A DNA stretch of 64,000 bases from Flavobacterium succinicans LMG 10402 (GCF_000611675.1 NZ_JATV01000002.1:273769-337768), one strand, 5' to 3'; shown: positions 45,238-55,645, counted from the first letter of the stretch. The notes: generated by a model from the letters alone, not told the origin. Numbers and translations are program-made.

Positions 45238-48153
45238 ATGTTACAAAAAGCCCTTTTTTCCTTATTCATTTTATGCAGCGTAGCCTCAACGGTTGCGCAA
45301 GATCAAATAGAATGGAAAGAAACTACTAGCAATGGATATACTTATAAAACAGTAACCAACGACCCTACCAAAGCCCGTTTTTATACCTTAAAAAATGGGT
45401 TAACGGTAATTTTGAGTCCTACCAAAAAAGACCCTCGTATCCAAGCTTACATCGCTATTAAAGCCGGAAGCAAAACCGATCCCGCTACCAATACTGGATT
45501 AGCGCACTACTTAGAGCACATGCTTTTTAAAGGAACAGATAAATACGGAACCTTAGATTGGGCTAAAGAAAAAGTTGAATTAGACAAAATTGATGCTTTG
45601 TATGAGCAATTCAATCAATCCAAAGACAGTGTAGAAAGAAAAGAAATCTATAAGAAAATCGATCAAACTTCGGGAGTTGCCAGTAAATATTCCATTGCCA
45701 ATGAGTACGATAAAATGATGTCTGCTATGGGCGCACAAGGAACGAATGCCTTTACTTCTTTTGAGCAAACAGTATATACTGATGATGTTCCAAGTAGTTC
45801 TTTGGATAAATACTTAGCCGTACAGGCGGAACGTTTTAGAAATCCAATTCTAAGAATTTTTCATACCGAACTAGAAGCGGTTTATGAAGAAAAAAACAGA
45901 ACACTAGACAATGATGGTCGAAAAGTTTCGGAAGCTTTATTTTCCAACTTATTCAAGAAACACAATTATGGTTTACAAACCACTATTGGAACAGTTGAGC
46001 ATTTAAAAAACCCTTCGCTAATTGAGATCCGAAAGTATTTCAACAAATATTATGTACCCAATAATATGGGAGTAATTATGTCAGGCGATTTTAATCCGGA
46101 TGAAGTAATTGCAAAAATAGACAAGGCTTTTGGGTATATGCAACCTAAAGCCATTGAAAAATACACTTTTGAACCAGAAGCACCAATAACCGCACCAATA
46201 ACAGTTGAAATTGTTGGTCCTGATGCAGAGAGTTTTGCCATCGGTTACCGTCTTCCTGGCAACAAAGATAAAGATGCCTTATTAGCAAATTTAGTTGGGC
46301 AAGTGTTTACCAATGGTAAAGCTGGTCTATTGGATCTTAATTTAGTTAAGAAACAAAAAATGCTTCGCGCGAGCGCATTCAACTACAGCCTGATCGATTA
46401 TAGTGTTCTTTATTTATCAGCAGCACCTACTACTGGTCAAACCTTAGAAGAAGCCAAAGCATTAGTCTTAGCTGAGATTGAAAATTTAAAGAAAGGAAAC
46501 TTTGATGATGATTTAATCCCTTCGATTATCAATAACATTAAAAAAAGTAAAATCTACGAAACTGAAAAATACGGAGATCGCGCAAGTAATTTAATGAGCA
46601 ATTTTACCTCAGAATTAGACTGGAGAGATCAAGTTGCCTATGTAAACGATTTGTCAAAATTAAAAAAAGAAGACATCGTAGCTTTTGCTAACAAATATTT
46701 CGGCGAAAATTATGTAGTGATTTACAAAAGAAAAGGCGAAAACAAAAACAAAGTTAAAATTGAAAAACCACAAATTACTCCTGTCGAGACGAATGCGGAC
46801 AAACAATCTGAGTTCTTAAAACAAGTCAACGCTATTCCAAGCATTGCTTCTACACCAGTATTTTTGGATTACAACAAAGACATTCAGAAATCAAAAATCG
46901 AAAAAGCAGAAGTACTTTATGTTCAAAACAAAGACAATTCTATTTTTAGGTTAAAATATCGTTATAAAATTGGAGGCCTACATAATTTAAAACAAGTACT
47001 AGCTGCTCAATACATCCAATTTTTAGGTACTGATACAATGACTGCTGAACAAATTTCAAAAGCATTTTATAAAATAGCTTGTAGTTTCAATATCTCAAGT
47101 GGCGAAGAATACACCACCGTAAGCATTGAAGGGTTGCAAGAAAATTTTGAAAAAGCAGTTCAATTGTATGAAGAAGTGATTTCAAATGCAAAAGCAGATG
47201 AAAAGGCTTTAATAGCACTTAAAGCAAGAATAGCAAAATCCAGAAAAGATTTAAAAGCAAACAAAAATGCTATTTTACAAGGATTAACTAACTATGCTAT
47301 TTATGGTCCAGTGAATAAGTTCAATGCTGTTCTAAGTAATTCTGAATTAGAGTCCTTAACTACTGAGGAATTAATGAGTCTTTTGAAAAACATGAACAAT
47401 TACGAGCAAACGATTATTTATTATGGACCAGCACCTCTAGCTACTGTTGTTAAACAAATAAAAGATCTACATAAAGTTCCTGCTTCATTCACTGCTACAC
47501 CAGCAGCTAAAGTTTTCAAACCATTACTTCAAACTCAAAATCAAGTATTTTTTACTAATTATGATATGGTGCAAGCCGAAACTCGCTGGGTAAGAAATAC
47601 AGAAACCTATGATGCTAATAAAAATGCAATCATTACTGTATTTAACAACTATTTTGGCGACATTGTTTTTCAAACTATTCGAGAAAGTAAAGCCTTAGCT
47701 TATAGCACCTATGGATATTATGTAGAACCTCAAAAGAAAGACGAATACTACCGAGTTTTAAACTACGTTGGAAGTCAAGCTGACAAATTCAAAGAAGCTT
47801 CTAAAGCGATGAATGAACTTTTGAACAACTTACCTGAATTAAGCGAAAATTTAAATTTAGCCAAAGGTCAAGTTAAAAAAGACATTCAAACCGAAAGAAT
47901 CACCCAAGACAATATCATCTTTAATTACTTAGCCGCCAAAGAACTTGGACTAAAAGAGGATGCAAGAAAAAAAATATTCTCAACCGTAGATCAAATTTCT
48001 ATGACTGACCTCAAAACTTTTCACAACAACTTCATAGCCAACAAACCTTACAGTTATGCGATTGTAGCCTCTGAAAATAAGATTGATATGAATGAAATGA
48101 AAAAATTAGGAGAAATTAAAAAAGTATCGTTAGAAGAAATTTTTGGCTTCTAA
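45238..48153 (+). CDS. M16 family zinc metallopeptidase
   Basis: 971 aa, a full-length two-half M16 protein. A signal peptide (about 1-20, ending TVAQ) precedes the active half with inverted zinc motif HYLEH (His90, Glu93, His94); the downstream Glu ligand lies in AVYEEKNRTLDN. The second half is the inactive closing half. It degrades peptides in the periplasm. The preceding spacer is rich in ATTAAA-type words. It ends at a good terminator. Confidence 0.93.
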   Translation: MLQKALFSLFILCSVASTVAQDQIEWKETTSNGYTYKTVTNDPTKARFYTLKNGLTVILSPTKKDPRIQAYIAIKAGSKTDPATNTGLAHYLEHMLFKGTDKYGTLDWAKEKVELDKIDALYEQFNQSKDSVERKEIYKKIDQTSGVASKYSIANEYDKMMSAMGAQGTNAFTSFEQTVYTDDVPSSSLDKYLAVQAERFRNPILRIFHTELEAVYEEKNRTLDNDGRKVSEALFSNLFKKHNYGLQTTIGTVEHLKNPSLIEIRKYFNKYYVPNNMGVIMSGDFNPDEVIAKIDKAFGYMQPKAIEKYTFEPEAPITAPITVEIVGPDAESFAIGYRLPGNKDKDALLANLVGQVFTNGKAGLLDLNLVKKQKMLRASAFNYSLIDYSVLYLSAAPTTGQTLEEAKALVLAEIENLKKGNFDDDLIPSIINNIKKSKIYETEKYGDRASNLMSNFTSELDWRDQVAYVNDLSKLKKEDIVAFANKYFGENYVVIYKRKGENKNKVKIEKPQITPVETNADKQSEFLKQVNAIPSIASTPVFLDYNKDIQKSKIEKAEVLYVQNKDNSIFRLKYRYKIGGLHNLKQVLAAQYIQFLGTDTMTAEQISKAFYKIACSFNISSGEEYTTVSIEGLQENFEKAVQLYEEVISNAKADEKALIALKARIAKSRKDLKANKNAILQGLTNYAIYGPVNKFNAVLSNSELESLTTEELMSLLKNMNNYEQTIIYYGPAPLATVVKQIKDLHKVPASFTATPAAKVFKPLLQTQNQVFFTNYDMVQAETRWVRNTETYDANKNAIITVFNNYFGDIVFQTIRESKALAYSTYGYYVEPQKKDEYYRVLNYVGSQADKFKEASKAMNELLNNLPELSENLNLAKGQVKKDIQTERITQDNIIFNYLAAKELGLKEDARKKIFSTVDQISMTDLKTFHNNFIANKPYSYAIVASENKIDMNEMKKLGEIKKVSLEEIFGF

Positions 48154-48168
48154 CATTCATTTAATACC

Positions 48169-48200
48169 AAAAAAAAGACTGCTTTTCGGCAGTCTTTTTT
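48169..48200 (+). terminator. Intrinsic terminator
   Basis: GACTGC (48177-48182) pairs with GCAGTC (48189-48194), flanked by an A-run and followed by six T; A/T pairs extend the stem. Confidence 0.85.
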
Positions 48201-48260
48201 ACATTTACAGCGTTTAACAAACATTGTTATCCTCAATACATTTAGCACTATTCCATCAAA

Positions 48261-48830
48261 ATGAAAGTATATACTAAAACCGGTGACTCCGGAACCACAG
48301 CCCTATTTGGCGGTACCCGTGTACCGAAAGATCACGCTCGCATCGAGAGCTACGGCACTGTAGACGAACTCAACTCATACATTGGCCTAATTCGGGACCA
48401 AGAAATGGACAATCACTACAAAAACACACTCATCGAAATTCAAGATCGTTTGTTTACTATTGGAGCGATATTGGCAACGCCACCCGAAAAAGAGGTCATG
48501 AAAAATGGAGAATTACGATTGAAAAAACTAGGTATTGTAGATCAAGATATTGAATTTTTAGAAGTTGAAATTGACACCATGGAAGCGCTTCTTCCTCCTA
48601 TGACCCATTTTGTATTACCTGGCGGACATACAACCGTGTCATATTGTCATATCGCACGTTGCGTATGTCGACGTGCCGAGCGGTTGGCTGTGCATTTGAG
48701 TCACAATGAACCCGTTGCTCCTATTGCTATTCAGTACTTGAACCGACTTTCTGACTACCTTTTTGTGTTGGCACGAAAGTTGACTCTAGATTTAAACGCT
48801 GAGGAAGTAAAATGGATTCCTAGAAAGTAA
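48261..48830 (+). CDS. PduO-type cob(I)alamin adenosyltransferase
   Basis: 189 aa. The N-terminal nucleotide-binding motif is KTGDSGTTALFGGTRVPKD; the core includes GTVDELNSYIGL, and the C-terminal catalytic region RCVCRRAERLAVHLS with FVLARKL. It makes adenosylcobalamin from reduced B12 and ATP. A likely client is methylmalonyl-CoA mutase, downstream of the propionyl-CoA carboxylase type complex at 6-9.6 kb. Confidence 0.95.
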   Translation: MKVYTKTGDSGTTALFGGTRVPKDHARIESYGTVDELNSYIGLIRDQEMDNHYKNTLIEIQDRLFTIGAILATPPEKEVMKNGELRLKKLGIVDQDIEFLEVEIDTMEALLPPMTHFVLPGGHTTVSYCHIARCVCRRAERLAVHLSHNEPVAPIAIQYLNRLSDYLFVLARKLTLDLNAEEVKWIPRK

Positions 48831-48885
48831 ATTTTTTCCTAAAAATAACGTTCTTAACTTTACGCAAAAATAAATTACTTTTTAC

Positions 48886-48915
48886 TTGTTTTATTCCGTA
48901 AAAAATTTATTTTTG
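48886..48915 (+). promoter_or_regulatory. Consensus promoter of the DUF2795 gene
   Basis: TTG at 48886-48888 and a perfect TATTTTTG at 48908-48915, 19 nt apart. The TTG is also the first codon of a longer open frame, but as the -33 box it cannot be transcribed; this fixes the start at ATG 48937. Confidence 0.7.
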
Positions 48916-48936
48916 CACAAATTAAATCGACAAAAT

Positions 48937-49158
48937 ATGTATTGGACATTAGAATTAGCATCTTATTTAAGTGATGCACCATGGCCTGCTAACAAAGACG
49001 AACTTATTGACTACGCTATTAGAGCTGGTGCTCCATTAGAAGTAGTAGAAAACCTTCAATCTATAGAAGACGAAGGCGAGATATATGAATCAATGGAAGA
49101 AATTTGGCCAGACTATCCAACCGACGAAGATTATCTTTGGAACGAGGATGAGTATTAA
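48937..49158 (+). CDS. DUF2795 protein
   Basis: 73 aa from ATG 48937, 21 nt after a perfect -7 box. It starts MYWTLELASYLSDAPWPA and has the DUF2795 body (NKDELIDYAIRAGAPLEVVENLQ), then a very acidic tail ending YLWNEDEY. Small, cytoplasmic, strongly conserved in Flavobacteria; function unknown. Monocistronic, directly before secA but separated from it by a terminator. Confidence 0.9.
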   Translation: MYWTLELASYLSDAPWPANKDELIDYAIRAGAPLEVVENLQSIEDEGEIYESMEEIWPDYPTDEDYLWNEDEY

Positions 49159-49172
49159 AAAACAACCCCAAG

Positions 49173-49203
49173 AAAAAGTCTCCAAAAAGAGGCTTTTTTT
49201 TTG
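49173..49203 (+). terminator. Intrinsic terminator
   Basis: AAAAGTCTC (49174-49182) pairs with GAGGCTTTT (49189-49197) with one G-U pair, followed by a long T-run. Ends the DUF2795 transcript before secA. Confidence 0.85.
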
Positions 49204-49245
49204 TTATAAATAACACAAAAAATAAAACAGAAATACCGATAAATC

Positions 49246-52200
49246 ATGAGTTTCATAAACAGCATACTAAAAGTATTTGTAGGCGATAAATCTCAAAAAG
49301 ACGTTAAAGCATTACAACCTTATTTAACTAAAATCAAAACTTTTGAGAGTAGTTTACAGGCCTTGTCACACGATGAATTAAGAGCTAAAACCGCTTTCTT
49401 CAAAGAAAAAATCAAACAAGCTAGAGCCGAGAAAGATGCCAAAATCACTGCTTTGAAAGCAGAAGTAGAAACCATCTCAGATATCGACAAAAGAGAAGAT
49501 ATTTATATCGCTATAGATGCTTTAGAAAAAGAAGCTTATGATATTTCTGAAAAAACTTTAATGGAAATTCTTCCTGAAGCTTTTGCAGTAGTAAAAGAAA
49601 CAGCTAGGCGATTCAAAGAAAACACTACCATTAGCGTTACTGCTACTCCAAAAGACAGAGAATTATCAGCTACCAAAAGCTACATCAACATTGTGGGCGA
49701 TACGGCTAATTGGGCTAATTCATGGAATGCCGCTGGTAAAGAAATCACTTGGGACATGATTCACTATGACGTTCAGTTGATTGGCGGAATGGTCTTGCAC
49801 CAAGGGAAAATTTCTGAAATGCAAACGGGTGAAGGAAAAACGTTGGTGGCAACACTTCCATTGTATTTGAATGCTTTGACAGGAAATGGAGTGCACTTGG
49901 TAACGGTAAATGATTACTTAGCAAAACGTGATAGCACTTGGAAAGCTCCTTTGTTCGAATTTCATGGTTTGACGGTAGATTGTATTGACAATCACCAACC
50001 GAATTCTGAAGAAAGAAAAAAAGCATACGAAGCGGATATTACTTACGGAACTAATAATGAATTTGGTTTTGATTACCTAAGAGATAATATGGCGCATTCG
50101 CCAGAAGACTTGGTACAACGCAAACACAATTACGCCATAGTCGATGAGGTGGATTCTGTTTTAATTGATGATGCTAGAACACCTTTGATTATTTCTGGTC
50201 CAGTTCCACAAGGAGACCGTCATGAGTTTAATGAATTGAAACCGAAAATTGAAAACCTTGTAAGTTTACAACGTCAATTGGCTAATGGATTTTTGGCAGA
50301 AGCTAAAAAATTAATCAAAGAAGGTAACACCAAAGACGGTGGTTTCAATTTATTGAGAGCTTACAGAAGTTTACCTAAGAACAAAGCATTGATTAAGTTT
50401 TTGAGTGAAGAAGGTATCAAACAATTGCTTCAAAAAACCGAAAACCAATACATGCAAGACAACAATCGCGAAATGCATATTGTTGACGAAGCTTTGTATT
50501 TTGTAATTGAAGAGAAAAACAATCAAGTAGAATTGACGGATAATGGAATTAAATTCCTTTCTGGTGATACAGATGCAGACTTTTTCGTTCTTCCAGACAT
50601 TGGAACTGAAATTGCCGCCATCGAAAAACAAAAACTAGACAAAGATGCTGAAGCGGAAGCTAAAGAAAAATTGTTCCAAGATTTTGGAGTAAAAAGCGAG
50701 CGTATTCATACTTTGACACAATTATTAAAAGCCTATTCTCTTTTCGAAAAAGATGTAGAATATGTGATCATGGACAATAAAATTCTTATTGTAGATGAGC
50801 AAACCGGTCGTATCATGGATGGCCGTCGTTATTCTGATGGATTACACCAAGCTATTGAAGCCAAAGAAAACGTAAAAATTGAAGCAGCTACTCAAACTTT
50901 TGCTACTGTTACGTTGCAAAACTACTTCAGAATGTACAACAAATTAGGTGGTATGACCGGAACAGCCGTAACAGAAGCAGGCGAGTTATGGCAAATTTAT
51001 AAATTAGACGTTGTTGAAATTCCTACCAATAGAGGAATGGCTAGAATTGACAAAGACGATTTGATTTACAAAACCACTCGTGAAAAATTCAATGCCGTTA
51101 TCGAAGATGTTACCGAATTATCTAAAGCAGGAAGACCGGTATTAATTGGAACAACATCCGTAGAGATTTCAGAGTTACTGAGTAGAATGCTTAAAATGCG
51201 AGGTGTAACTCACAACGTATTGAATGCAAAAATGCACAAACAAGAGGCTCAAATTGTTGAAGAAGCAGGAAAACCAGGCGTGGTAACTATCGCTACCAAT
51301 ATGGCGGGTCGTGGAACGGATATCAAATTGACACCAGAAGTAAAAGCTGCAGGCGGATTGGCCATTATCGGAACAGAACGTCACGATTCACGTCGTGTGG
51401 ACCGTCAGTTACGTGGTCGTGCAGGTCGTCAAGGAGACCCAGGAAGTTCTCAATTCTATGTTTCGTTAGAAGACAATTTAATGCGTTTGTTTGGCTCAGA
51501 AAGAGTAGCCAAAGTAATGGATAGAATGGGCTTACAAGAAGGTGAAGTGATTCAACATTCTATGATGACCAAATCTATTGAACGCGCACAGAAAAAAGTA
51601 GAAGAAAACAACTTTGGTGTTCGTAAACGTTTGTTAGAATATGATGACGTTATGAATGCACAACGTGAGGTAGTATACAAACGTCGCCGTCATGCTTTAC
51701 ATGGAGAGCGTCTAAAACTAGACATTGCCAATATGTTGTATGATACTTGCGAATTAATTGTTTCAAACAATAAACTTAGCAACGATTTCAAAAACTTCGA
51801 ATTTGAATTGATTCGTTACTTCTCTATCACGTCACCAGTAAGCGAAAGTGATTTTGCCAAACTGAATGAAATGGAATTAACTGGAAAAGTGTACAAAGCT
51901 ACTTTGGATTTTTACACTGAAAAAACAGCAAGAAGCGCTAGAGAGGCCTTCCCTATTATCAAAAGTGTATATGAGGACCCAAACAATCAATTCGAACGTA
52001 TTGTAGTGCCTTTCTCTGACGGAATCAAATCATTGAATGTGGTAACTGATTTGAAAAAAGCTTACGATTCTGAAGGAACTCAATTGGTAGCTGATTTCGA
52101 GAAAAACATCACTTTAGCGATTGTAGACGAAGCTTGGAAAAAACATTTACGTAAAATGGACGAATTGAAACAATCGGTTCAATTGGCAGTTCACGAACAA

Positions 52201-52590
52201 AAAGACCCATTGCTTATTTACAAGTTAGAAGCCTTCAACTTATTCCGTTCTATGTTGGATAATGTGAATAAAGAAGTGATTTCATTCTTGTTTAAAGGTG
52301 ACTTACCTGCTCAAGAAAACCAAAGAATTCAAGAAGCTAAAGAAGTAGAACGTCCAAAAGACGATTACCAATTGAATAAAGACGAAATCGAGAACAGCGA
52401 AAGTATCAATCGTGAGGCAGGACAAACACAAGCCCGCCAAGTGACTGAAACTATTGTTCGCGACCAGCCTAAAATTAATCGTAATGACACGGTAACTATT
52501 CAAGAAGTAGCTACTGGCAAAACAGAAACGATGAAATACAAAAAAGCTGAAAGCTTATTGGCAGCTGGAACTTGGGTTTTAGTAAGCTAA
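49246..52590 (+). CDS. secA: Preprotein translocase ATPase SecA
   Basis: 1114 aa, the long Bacteroidota form. It drives unfolded proteins through SecYEG. Walker A is [11 protein letters not shown], motif II VDEVDS, and [11 protein letters not shown] plus [14 protein letters not shown] mark the second motor domain. Relative to E. coli SecA it has an insertion in the first motor domain (about residues 330-490, with [17 protein letters not shown]). The tail lacks the cysteine zinc-binding element and ends in [16 protein letters not shown]. Monocistronic between two terminators. Confidence 0.98.
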   Translation: MSFINSILKVFVGDKSQKDVKALQPYLTKIKTFESSLQALSHDELRAKTAFFKEKIKQARAEKDAKITALKAEVETISDIDKREDIYIAIDALEKEAYDISEKTLMEILPEAFAVVKETARRFKENTTISVTATPKDRELSATKSYINIVGDTANWANSWNAAGKEITWDMIHYDVQLIGGMVLHQGKISEMQTGEGKTLVATLPLYLNALTGNGVHLVTVNDYLAKRDSTWKAPLFEFHGLTVDCIDNHQPNSEERKKAYEADITYGTNNEFGFDYLRDNMAHSPEDLVQRKHNYAIVDEVDSVLIDDARTPLIISGPVPQGDRHEFNELKPKIENLVSLQRQLANGFLAEAKKLIKEGNTKDGGFNLLRAYRSLPKNKALIKFLSEEGIKQLLQKTENQYMQDNNREMHIVDEALYFVIEEKNNQVELTDNGIKFLSGDTDADFFVLPDIGTEIAAIEKQKLDKDAEAEAKEKLFQDFGVKSERIHTLTQLLKAYSLFEKDVEYVIMDNKILIVDEQTGRIMDGRRYSDGLHQAIEAKENVKIEAATQTFATVTLQNYFRMYNKLGGMTGTAVTEAGELWQIYKLDVVEIPTNRGMARIDKDDLIYKTTREKFNAVIEDVTELSKAGRPVLIGTTSVEISELLSRMLKMRGVTHNVLNAKMHKQEAQIVEEAGKPGVVTIATNMAGRGTDIKLTPEVKAAGGLAIIGTERHDSRRVDRQLRGRAGRQGDPGSSQFYVSLEDNLMRLFGSERVAKVMDRMGLQEGEVIQHSMMTKSIERAQKKVEENNFGVRKRLLEYDDVMNAQREVVYKRRRHALHGERLKLDIANMLYDTCELIVSNNKLSNDFKNFEFELIRYFSITSPVSESDFAKLNEMELTGKVYKATLDFYTEKTARSAREAFPIIKSVYEDPNNQFERIVVPFSDGIKSLNVVTDLKKAYDSEGTQLVADFEKNITLAIVDEAWKKHLRKMDELKQSVQLAVHEQKDPLLIYKLEAFNLFRSMLDNVNKEVISFLFKGDLPAQENQRIQEAKEVERPKDDYQLNKDEIENSESINREAGQTQARQVTETIVRDQPKINRNDTVTIQEVATGKTETMKYKKAESLLAAGTWVLVS

Positions 52591-52610
52591 ATATTTTAAA
52601 ATAAGTTTTA

Positions 52611-52643
52611 AAAACCGCCTCAACTGTGAGGCGGTTTTTTTTT
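52611..52643 (+). terminator. Terminator of secA
   Basis: AAAACCGCCTCA (52611-52622) pairs with TGAGGCGGTTTT (52627-52638), followed by T. Confidence 0.92.
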
Positions 52644-52729
52644 GAAAAATAACTATTTGATAATGTGAAAATTAAAAAACAACGAAAGCTTGTTTATTTA
52701 TTTTCTTACCTTTAGTAAAACATTTAACA

Positions 52730-53209
52730 ATGAGCAAAAAAATAGTACTGTTTATTTTTCCTTTCCTTTTTTATTCCTGTTGGCCAACAACTGGAGGAGA
52801 TACTAGTGAACCTGTTTACAAACCTGTTACAATGGAAAGAATCGCATTTGAAAAATCGATAGCTCTCCAAAATCCACAACCTATTATCAAATCTGGAAAA
52901 ATATACATTAAAGGAGATTTAATGTTTATCAATGATGTCAATAAAGGATTTCACGTCTATGATTATTCCAATCCTAAAAAGCCAACTCTCATCCATTTTA
53001 TAAAAGCGCCTGGCGCCACTGATTTGGCAATCATTGACGAAATCATTTTCATTAACCAAGCTGTAGATTTAGTAACTGCAACTTTTGATACGAGCAACAA
53101 TAAATTACTGGTAACCAATAGAAATAAAAATGTGTTTCCTCAAAAAAGGGCTCCTGATGGAAGCTTCGGAAATCCAACAAATAATCAAATAATTATAGAC
53201 TGGAAATAA
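52730..53209 (+). CDS. LVIVD-like lipoprotein, first of a pair
   Basis: 159 aa. Lipobox FYSCWP (Cys17). The sequence has one repeat of LVIVD type (GDLMFINDVNKGFHVYDYSNPKKPTLIHFI), half of the usual beta-propeller-like set. Two prolines and an acidic stretch follow the lipid anchor. It ends one base before the ATG of the next lipoprotein. No enzymatic motif. Confidence 0.75.
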   Translation: MSKKIVLFIFPFLFYSCWPTTGGDTSEPVYKPVTMERIAFEKSIALQNPQPIIKSGKIYIKGDLMFINDVNKGFHVYDYSNPKKPTLIHFIKAPGATDLAIIDEIIFINQAVDLVTATFDTSNNKLLVTNRNKNVFPQKRAPDGSFGNPTNNQIIIDWK

Positions 53210-53938
53210 ATGAAAAAAATAATATCCTTACTAATTATATTTATTGTTATAGGCTGTTCTGATAGTGACTCAAACTCAACACCAGAGATTGGTCAAGGAG
53301 GTTCTTTGGCTGTTTTTACAATAAAAGGAAATTACTTGTATTGCGTGGATGAGATGAAACTCAATGTTTTTTCATTAATAAATCCTCAAAAACCAGTAAA
53401 AGTTAATGAAACTCAAATTGGTTTTAATATTGAAACTTTGTTTTCGTTTGGAGACAATTTATATATAGGTTCTAGAAACGGAATGTTTATTTATTCCATA
53501 ACAAATCCTGAAAACCCGACAAAACTTTCCAGCGTACAACATTTTACCGCATGTGATCCAGTGATTGCTAATAGTACACATGCCTTTGTAACCTTAAATT
53601 CAAATGCATTATGCGGAAATAATGTGAATGTTTTACAAGTATATGACACAAAAAACCTTAGCAACCCAAAGCTAATACATAGTCGAAATCTCATACAACC
53701 CAAAGGAATTACACTTTTTTCAACAAACTATCTTTTAGTGTGTGATGATGTTATTAAAATTTTCAATATTCAAAACCCAGCCGAACCTGTTTTAGAAAAT
53801 ATAATTGAAAAAAAATGCTTTGACTTAATTATCAAAAACAACTCTCTTTACGCCATAGGATATAATGGTGTTTATCTATACGAATTGGATCCAACCGACA
53901 TTAAAAACATAAAGTTAATTAGTGAAATAAATTTCTAA
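53210..53938 (+). CDS. LVIVD-like lipoprotein, second of a pair
   Basis: 242 aa. Lipobox VIGCSD (Cys16), followed by a Ser/Asp-rich linker. It contains several LVIVD-like repeats (YCVDEMKLNVFSLINPQKPV, MFIYSITNPENPTKLSS, VYDTKNLSNPKLIHS, IFNIQNPAEPVLEN), suggesting a surface propeller. It starts directly after the stop of its partner (TAAATG), so the two are coexpressed. Its stop overlaps the stop of the convergent methylase gene by 3 nt. Confidence 0.8.
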   Translation: MKKIISLLIIFIVIGCSDSDSNSTPEIGQGGSLAVFTIKGNYLYCVDEMKLNVFSLINPQKPVKVNETQIGFNIETLFSFGDNLYIGSRNGMFIYSITNPENPTKLSSVQHFTACDPVIANSTHAFVTLNSNALCGNNVNVLQVYDTKNLSNPKLIHSRNLIQPKGITLFSTNYLLVCDDVIKIFNIQNPAEPVLENIIEKKCFDLIIKNNSLYAIGYNGVYLYELDPTDIKNIKLISEINF

Positions 53939-54591
53939 TTCTTCTCAAAATAGCGCGCCTCGATGCGTTTGATGTCTTTGATTGATTTTCGTGCCCAATC
54001 GAGTCGTTTTTCGAGAACTTGGGCTTCGGTTAATTGCCAAGGAATATCGGAATTGCGTAATCGATTGGTTAGATTTTGCAAAATAATTGCTGCGGATACT
54101 GAAATATTCAAACTTTCGGTGAAACCTACCATAGGGATTTTGAGAAATCCATCGGCTTTTTGCATGATTTCTTCGGATAAACCTTCTTTTTCGGTACCAA
54201 AACAAAAAGCACTAGGTTTAGAAATATCAAAATGGTCTAACAAACAATCATCAGTATGTGGTGTGGTAGCAATAATTTGGTAACCTTTGTTTTTTAAAGT
54301 ATCCATACAATTCCCTACCGAATCAAAAGAGTTGATATCTACCCATTTTTGAGCACCCATGGCAATTTCCTTGTCGATACTTTTACCATAGCGTTGCTCA
54401 ATTACGTTCAGATTTTGTACTCCAAAAACTTCACAACTACGCATTACAGCACTAGCATTGTGCATTTGAAACACGTCCTCGACTACTACTGTAAAGTGAT
54501 TGGTTCTTTCTTGAAGTACTTTTAGGAATTTTTCTTTTCGGTTATCGGTCAAAATATTTTCTAGAAAATGGAGATAGTCTAAATCGATCAT
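53935..54591 (-). CDS. TrmH-family tRNA/rRNA ribose methyltransferase
   Basis: 218 aa of the SpoU class. A helical N-terminal part precedes the trefoil-knot SAM domain with NASAVMRSCEVFG (motif 1), FGTEKEGLSEEI (motif 2) and IPMVGFTESLNISVSAAIIL (motif 3). It 2'-O-methylates a tRNA guanosine or related site. The 3' end overlaps the convergent lipoprotein gene by 4 nt with no terminator between. Confidence 0.92.
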   Translation of the reverse strand: MIDLDYLHFLENILTDNRKEKFLKVLQERTNHFTVVVEDVFQMHNASAVMRSCEVFGVQNLNVIEQRYGKSIDKEIAMGAQKWVDINSFDSVGNCMDTLKNKGYQIIATTPHTDDCLLDHFDISKPSAFCFGTEKEGLSEEIMQKADGFLKIPMVGFTESLNISVSAAIILQNLTNRLRNSDIPWQLTEAQVLEKRLDWARKSIKDIKRIEARYFEKN

Positions 54592-54639
54592 GTAACGTTT
54601 TTTTTATTTGGACAAAAATAAGAAAAGAATGGTCTTAAG

Positions 54640-54775
54640 TGGGAAGTGAAAAGTGAAAAGTGAGAAGTGAAATAAGAAATGGGAAATGGGAAATGGGAAA
54701 AGTGAGAAGTGAGAAGTGGTTGAAGTATAGTATTTGAGTTTTGGATTTTGGAATTGGGAATTGGGAATTGATTGA
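54640..54775. repeat. Low-complexity word repeats
   Basis: Tracts of GTGAAAAGTGAAA, GAAATGGGAAATGGG, GTGAGAAGTGAG and GGAATTGGGAATTGGG follow each other between the methylase and sirtuin genes. Open frames on either strand here have the simple composition of the repeats and no family likeness. Confidence 0.7.
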
Positions 54776-54804
54776 AAAAATGATTTTATTTGAGTTGTTG
54801 TTTT

Positions 54805-54916
54805 GCGTGAGGGATAGGAATAAACTACCGAAGTAGTATGGATAGCCCGACCGCAGCTTCGCAAAGGGGCGCCTAACACAACTGCTATAAGCCCCTTTGT
54901 GAAGCTGTGGTCACGC
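54805..54916. repeat. Long hairpin with an adjacent degraded copy of the structured element (copy C)
   Basis: A 22-bp stem, interrupted only by two G-U pairs, joins 54849-54870 with 54891-54912 around a 20-nt loop (arms start GACCGCAGC and end GGTC). Left of it GGGATAG (54811-54817) and GATAGCCC (54841-54848) enclose a small hairpin ACTAC/GTAGT, resembling copies A and B. GCGTGA (54805-54810) is complementary to TCACGC (54911-54916). It lies 28 nt before the sirtuin ATG and could act as a leader structure or be a mobile palindrome. Confidence 0.6.
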
Positions 54917-54943
54917 CCAAATAAAAATTAAAGAATAACTTAT

Positions 54944-55645
54944 ATGAAAAAGAAATTAGTGGTATTAACAGGAGCCGGAATAAGTGCTGAAAGCGGCATA
55001 AAAACCTTTAGAGATAGCGATGGATTGTGGGAAGGGCACGATGTAATGGAGGTAGCGACGCCAGAAGGATGGCGAAAGAATCCGACCTTGGTTTTGGACT
55101 TCTATAATCAACGTAGAAAACAATTGTTGGAAGTACATCCTAATTTGGCGCATCAGGTTTTGGTGGATTTGGAACAGGATTTTGAAGTTCATATTGTCAC
55201 ACAAAATGTAGATGATTTGCATGAACGTGCGGGAAGTCAAAACGTATTACACTTGCACGGTGAGTTGCTTAAAGTACGAAGTACGCGAAATGAGTCCTAT
55301 GTTTTGGATTGGACAGGTGACTTGCAACTTGGGGATTGTGATGCGAGTGGCAACCAATTGCGCCCACATATTGTATGGTTTGGCGAAGCGGTTCCTGCGC
55401 TAGAAGCTGCGATTGATTTGGTAGAACAAGCGGATTATATCGCGATTATTGGGACTTCGTTGCAAGTATATCCTGCGGCGGGACTGACGGATTTTGCGCC
55501 CAAAAATGTTCCTATTTTTTATATTGACCCCAAAGCGACCAAGATTTCGAATGTAAAAAATCCGCTGACTTGTATTGCAATTAAGGCTACTGAAGGAATT
55601 CTTGTATTGCAACAAAAGTTATTGAATTTAGAGAAAAAAAACTAA
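54944..55645 (+). CDS. Sir2 family NAD-dependent deacylase, class III type
   Basis: 233 aa. NAD-binding TGAGISAESGIKTFRDSDG, TQNVDDLHERAG and catalytic His in LHLHGE. The pair Tyr54/Arg57 (YNQR) is the signature of class III sirtuins that prefer succinyl or malonyl lysine. The zinc ribbon cysteines are missing; only one Cys (GDCDASG) lies in that segment, as in some Bacteroidota CobB proteins. A long hairpin stands directly upstream. Confident on family; acyl preference is inferred. Confidence 0.92.
   Translation: MKKKLVVLTGAGISAESGIKTFRDSDGLWEGHDVMEVATPEGWRKNPTLVLDFYNQRRKQLLEVHPNLAHQVLVDLEQDFEVHIVTQNVDDLHERAGSQNVLHLHGELLKVRSTRNESYVLDWTGDLQLGDCDASGNQLRPHIVWFGEAVPALEAAIDLVEQADYIAIIGTSLQVYPAAGLTDFAPKNVPIFYIDPKATKISNVKNPLTCIAIKATEGILVLQQKLLNLEKKN

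Noticed and set aside
52730..53938. The two LVIVD lipoproteins as one gene split by a frameshift
   Set aside because: Each has its own signal peptide and lipobox, and the second starts exactly after the first stop.
54604..54879. 91-codon minus-strand frame before the sirtuin gene
   Set aside because: Its residues (SHFSLFPFPISHFLF and similar) are translations of the low-complexity repeats.
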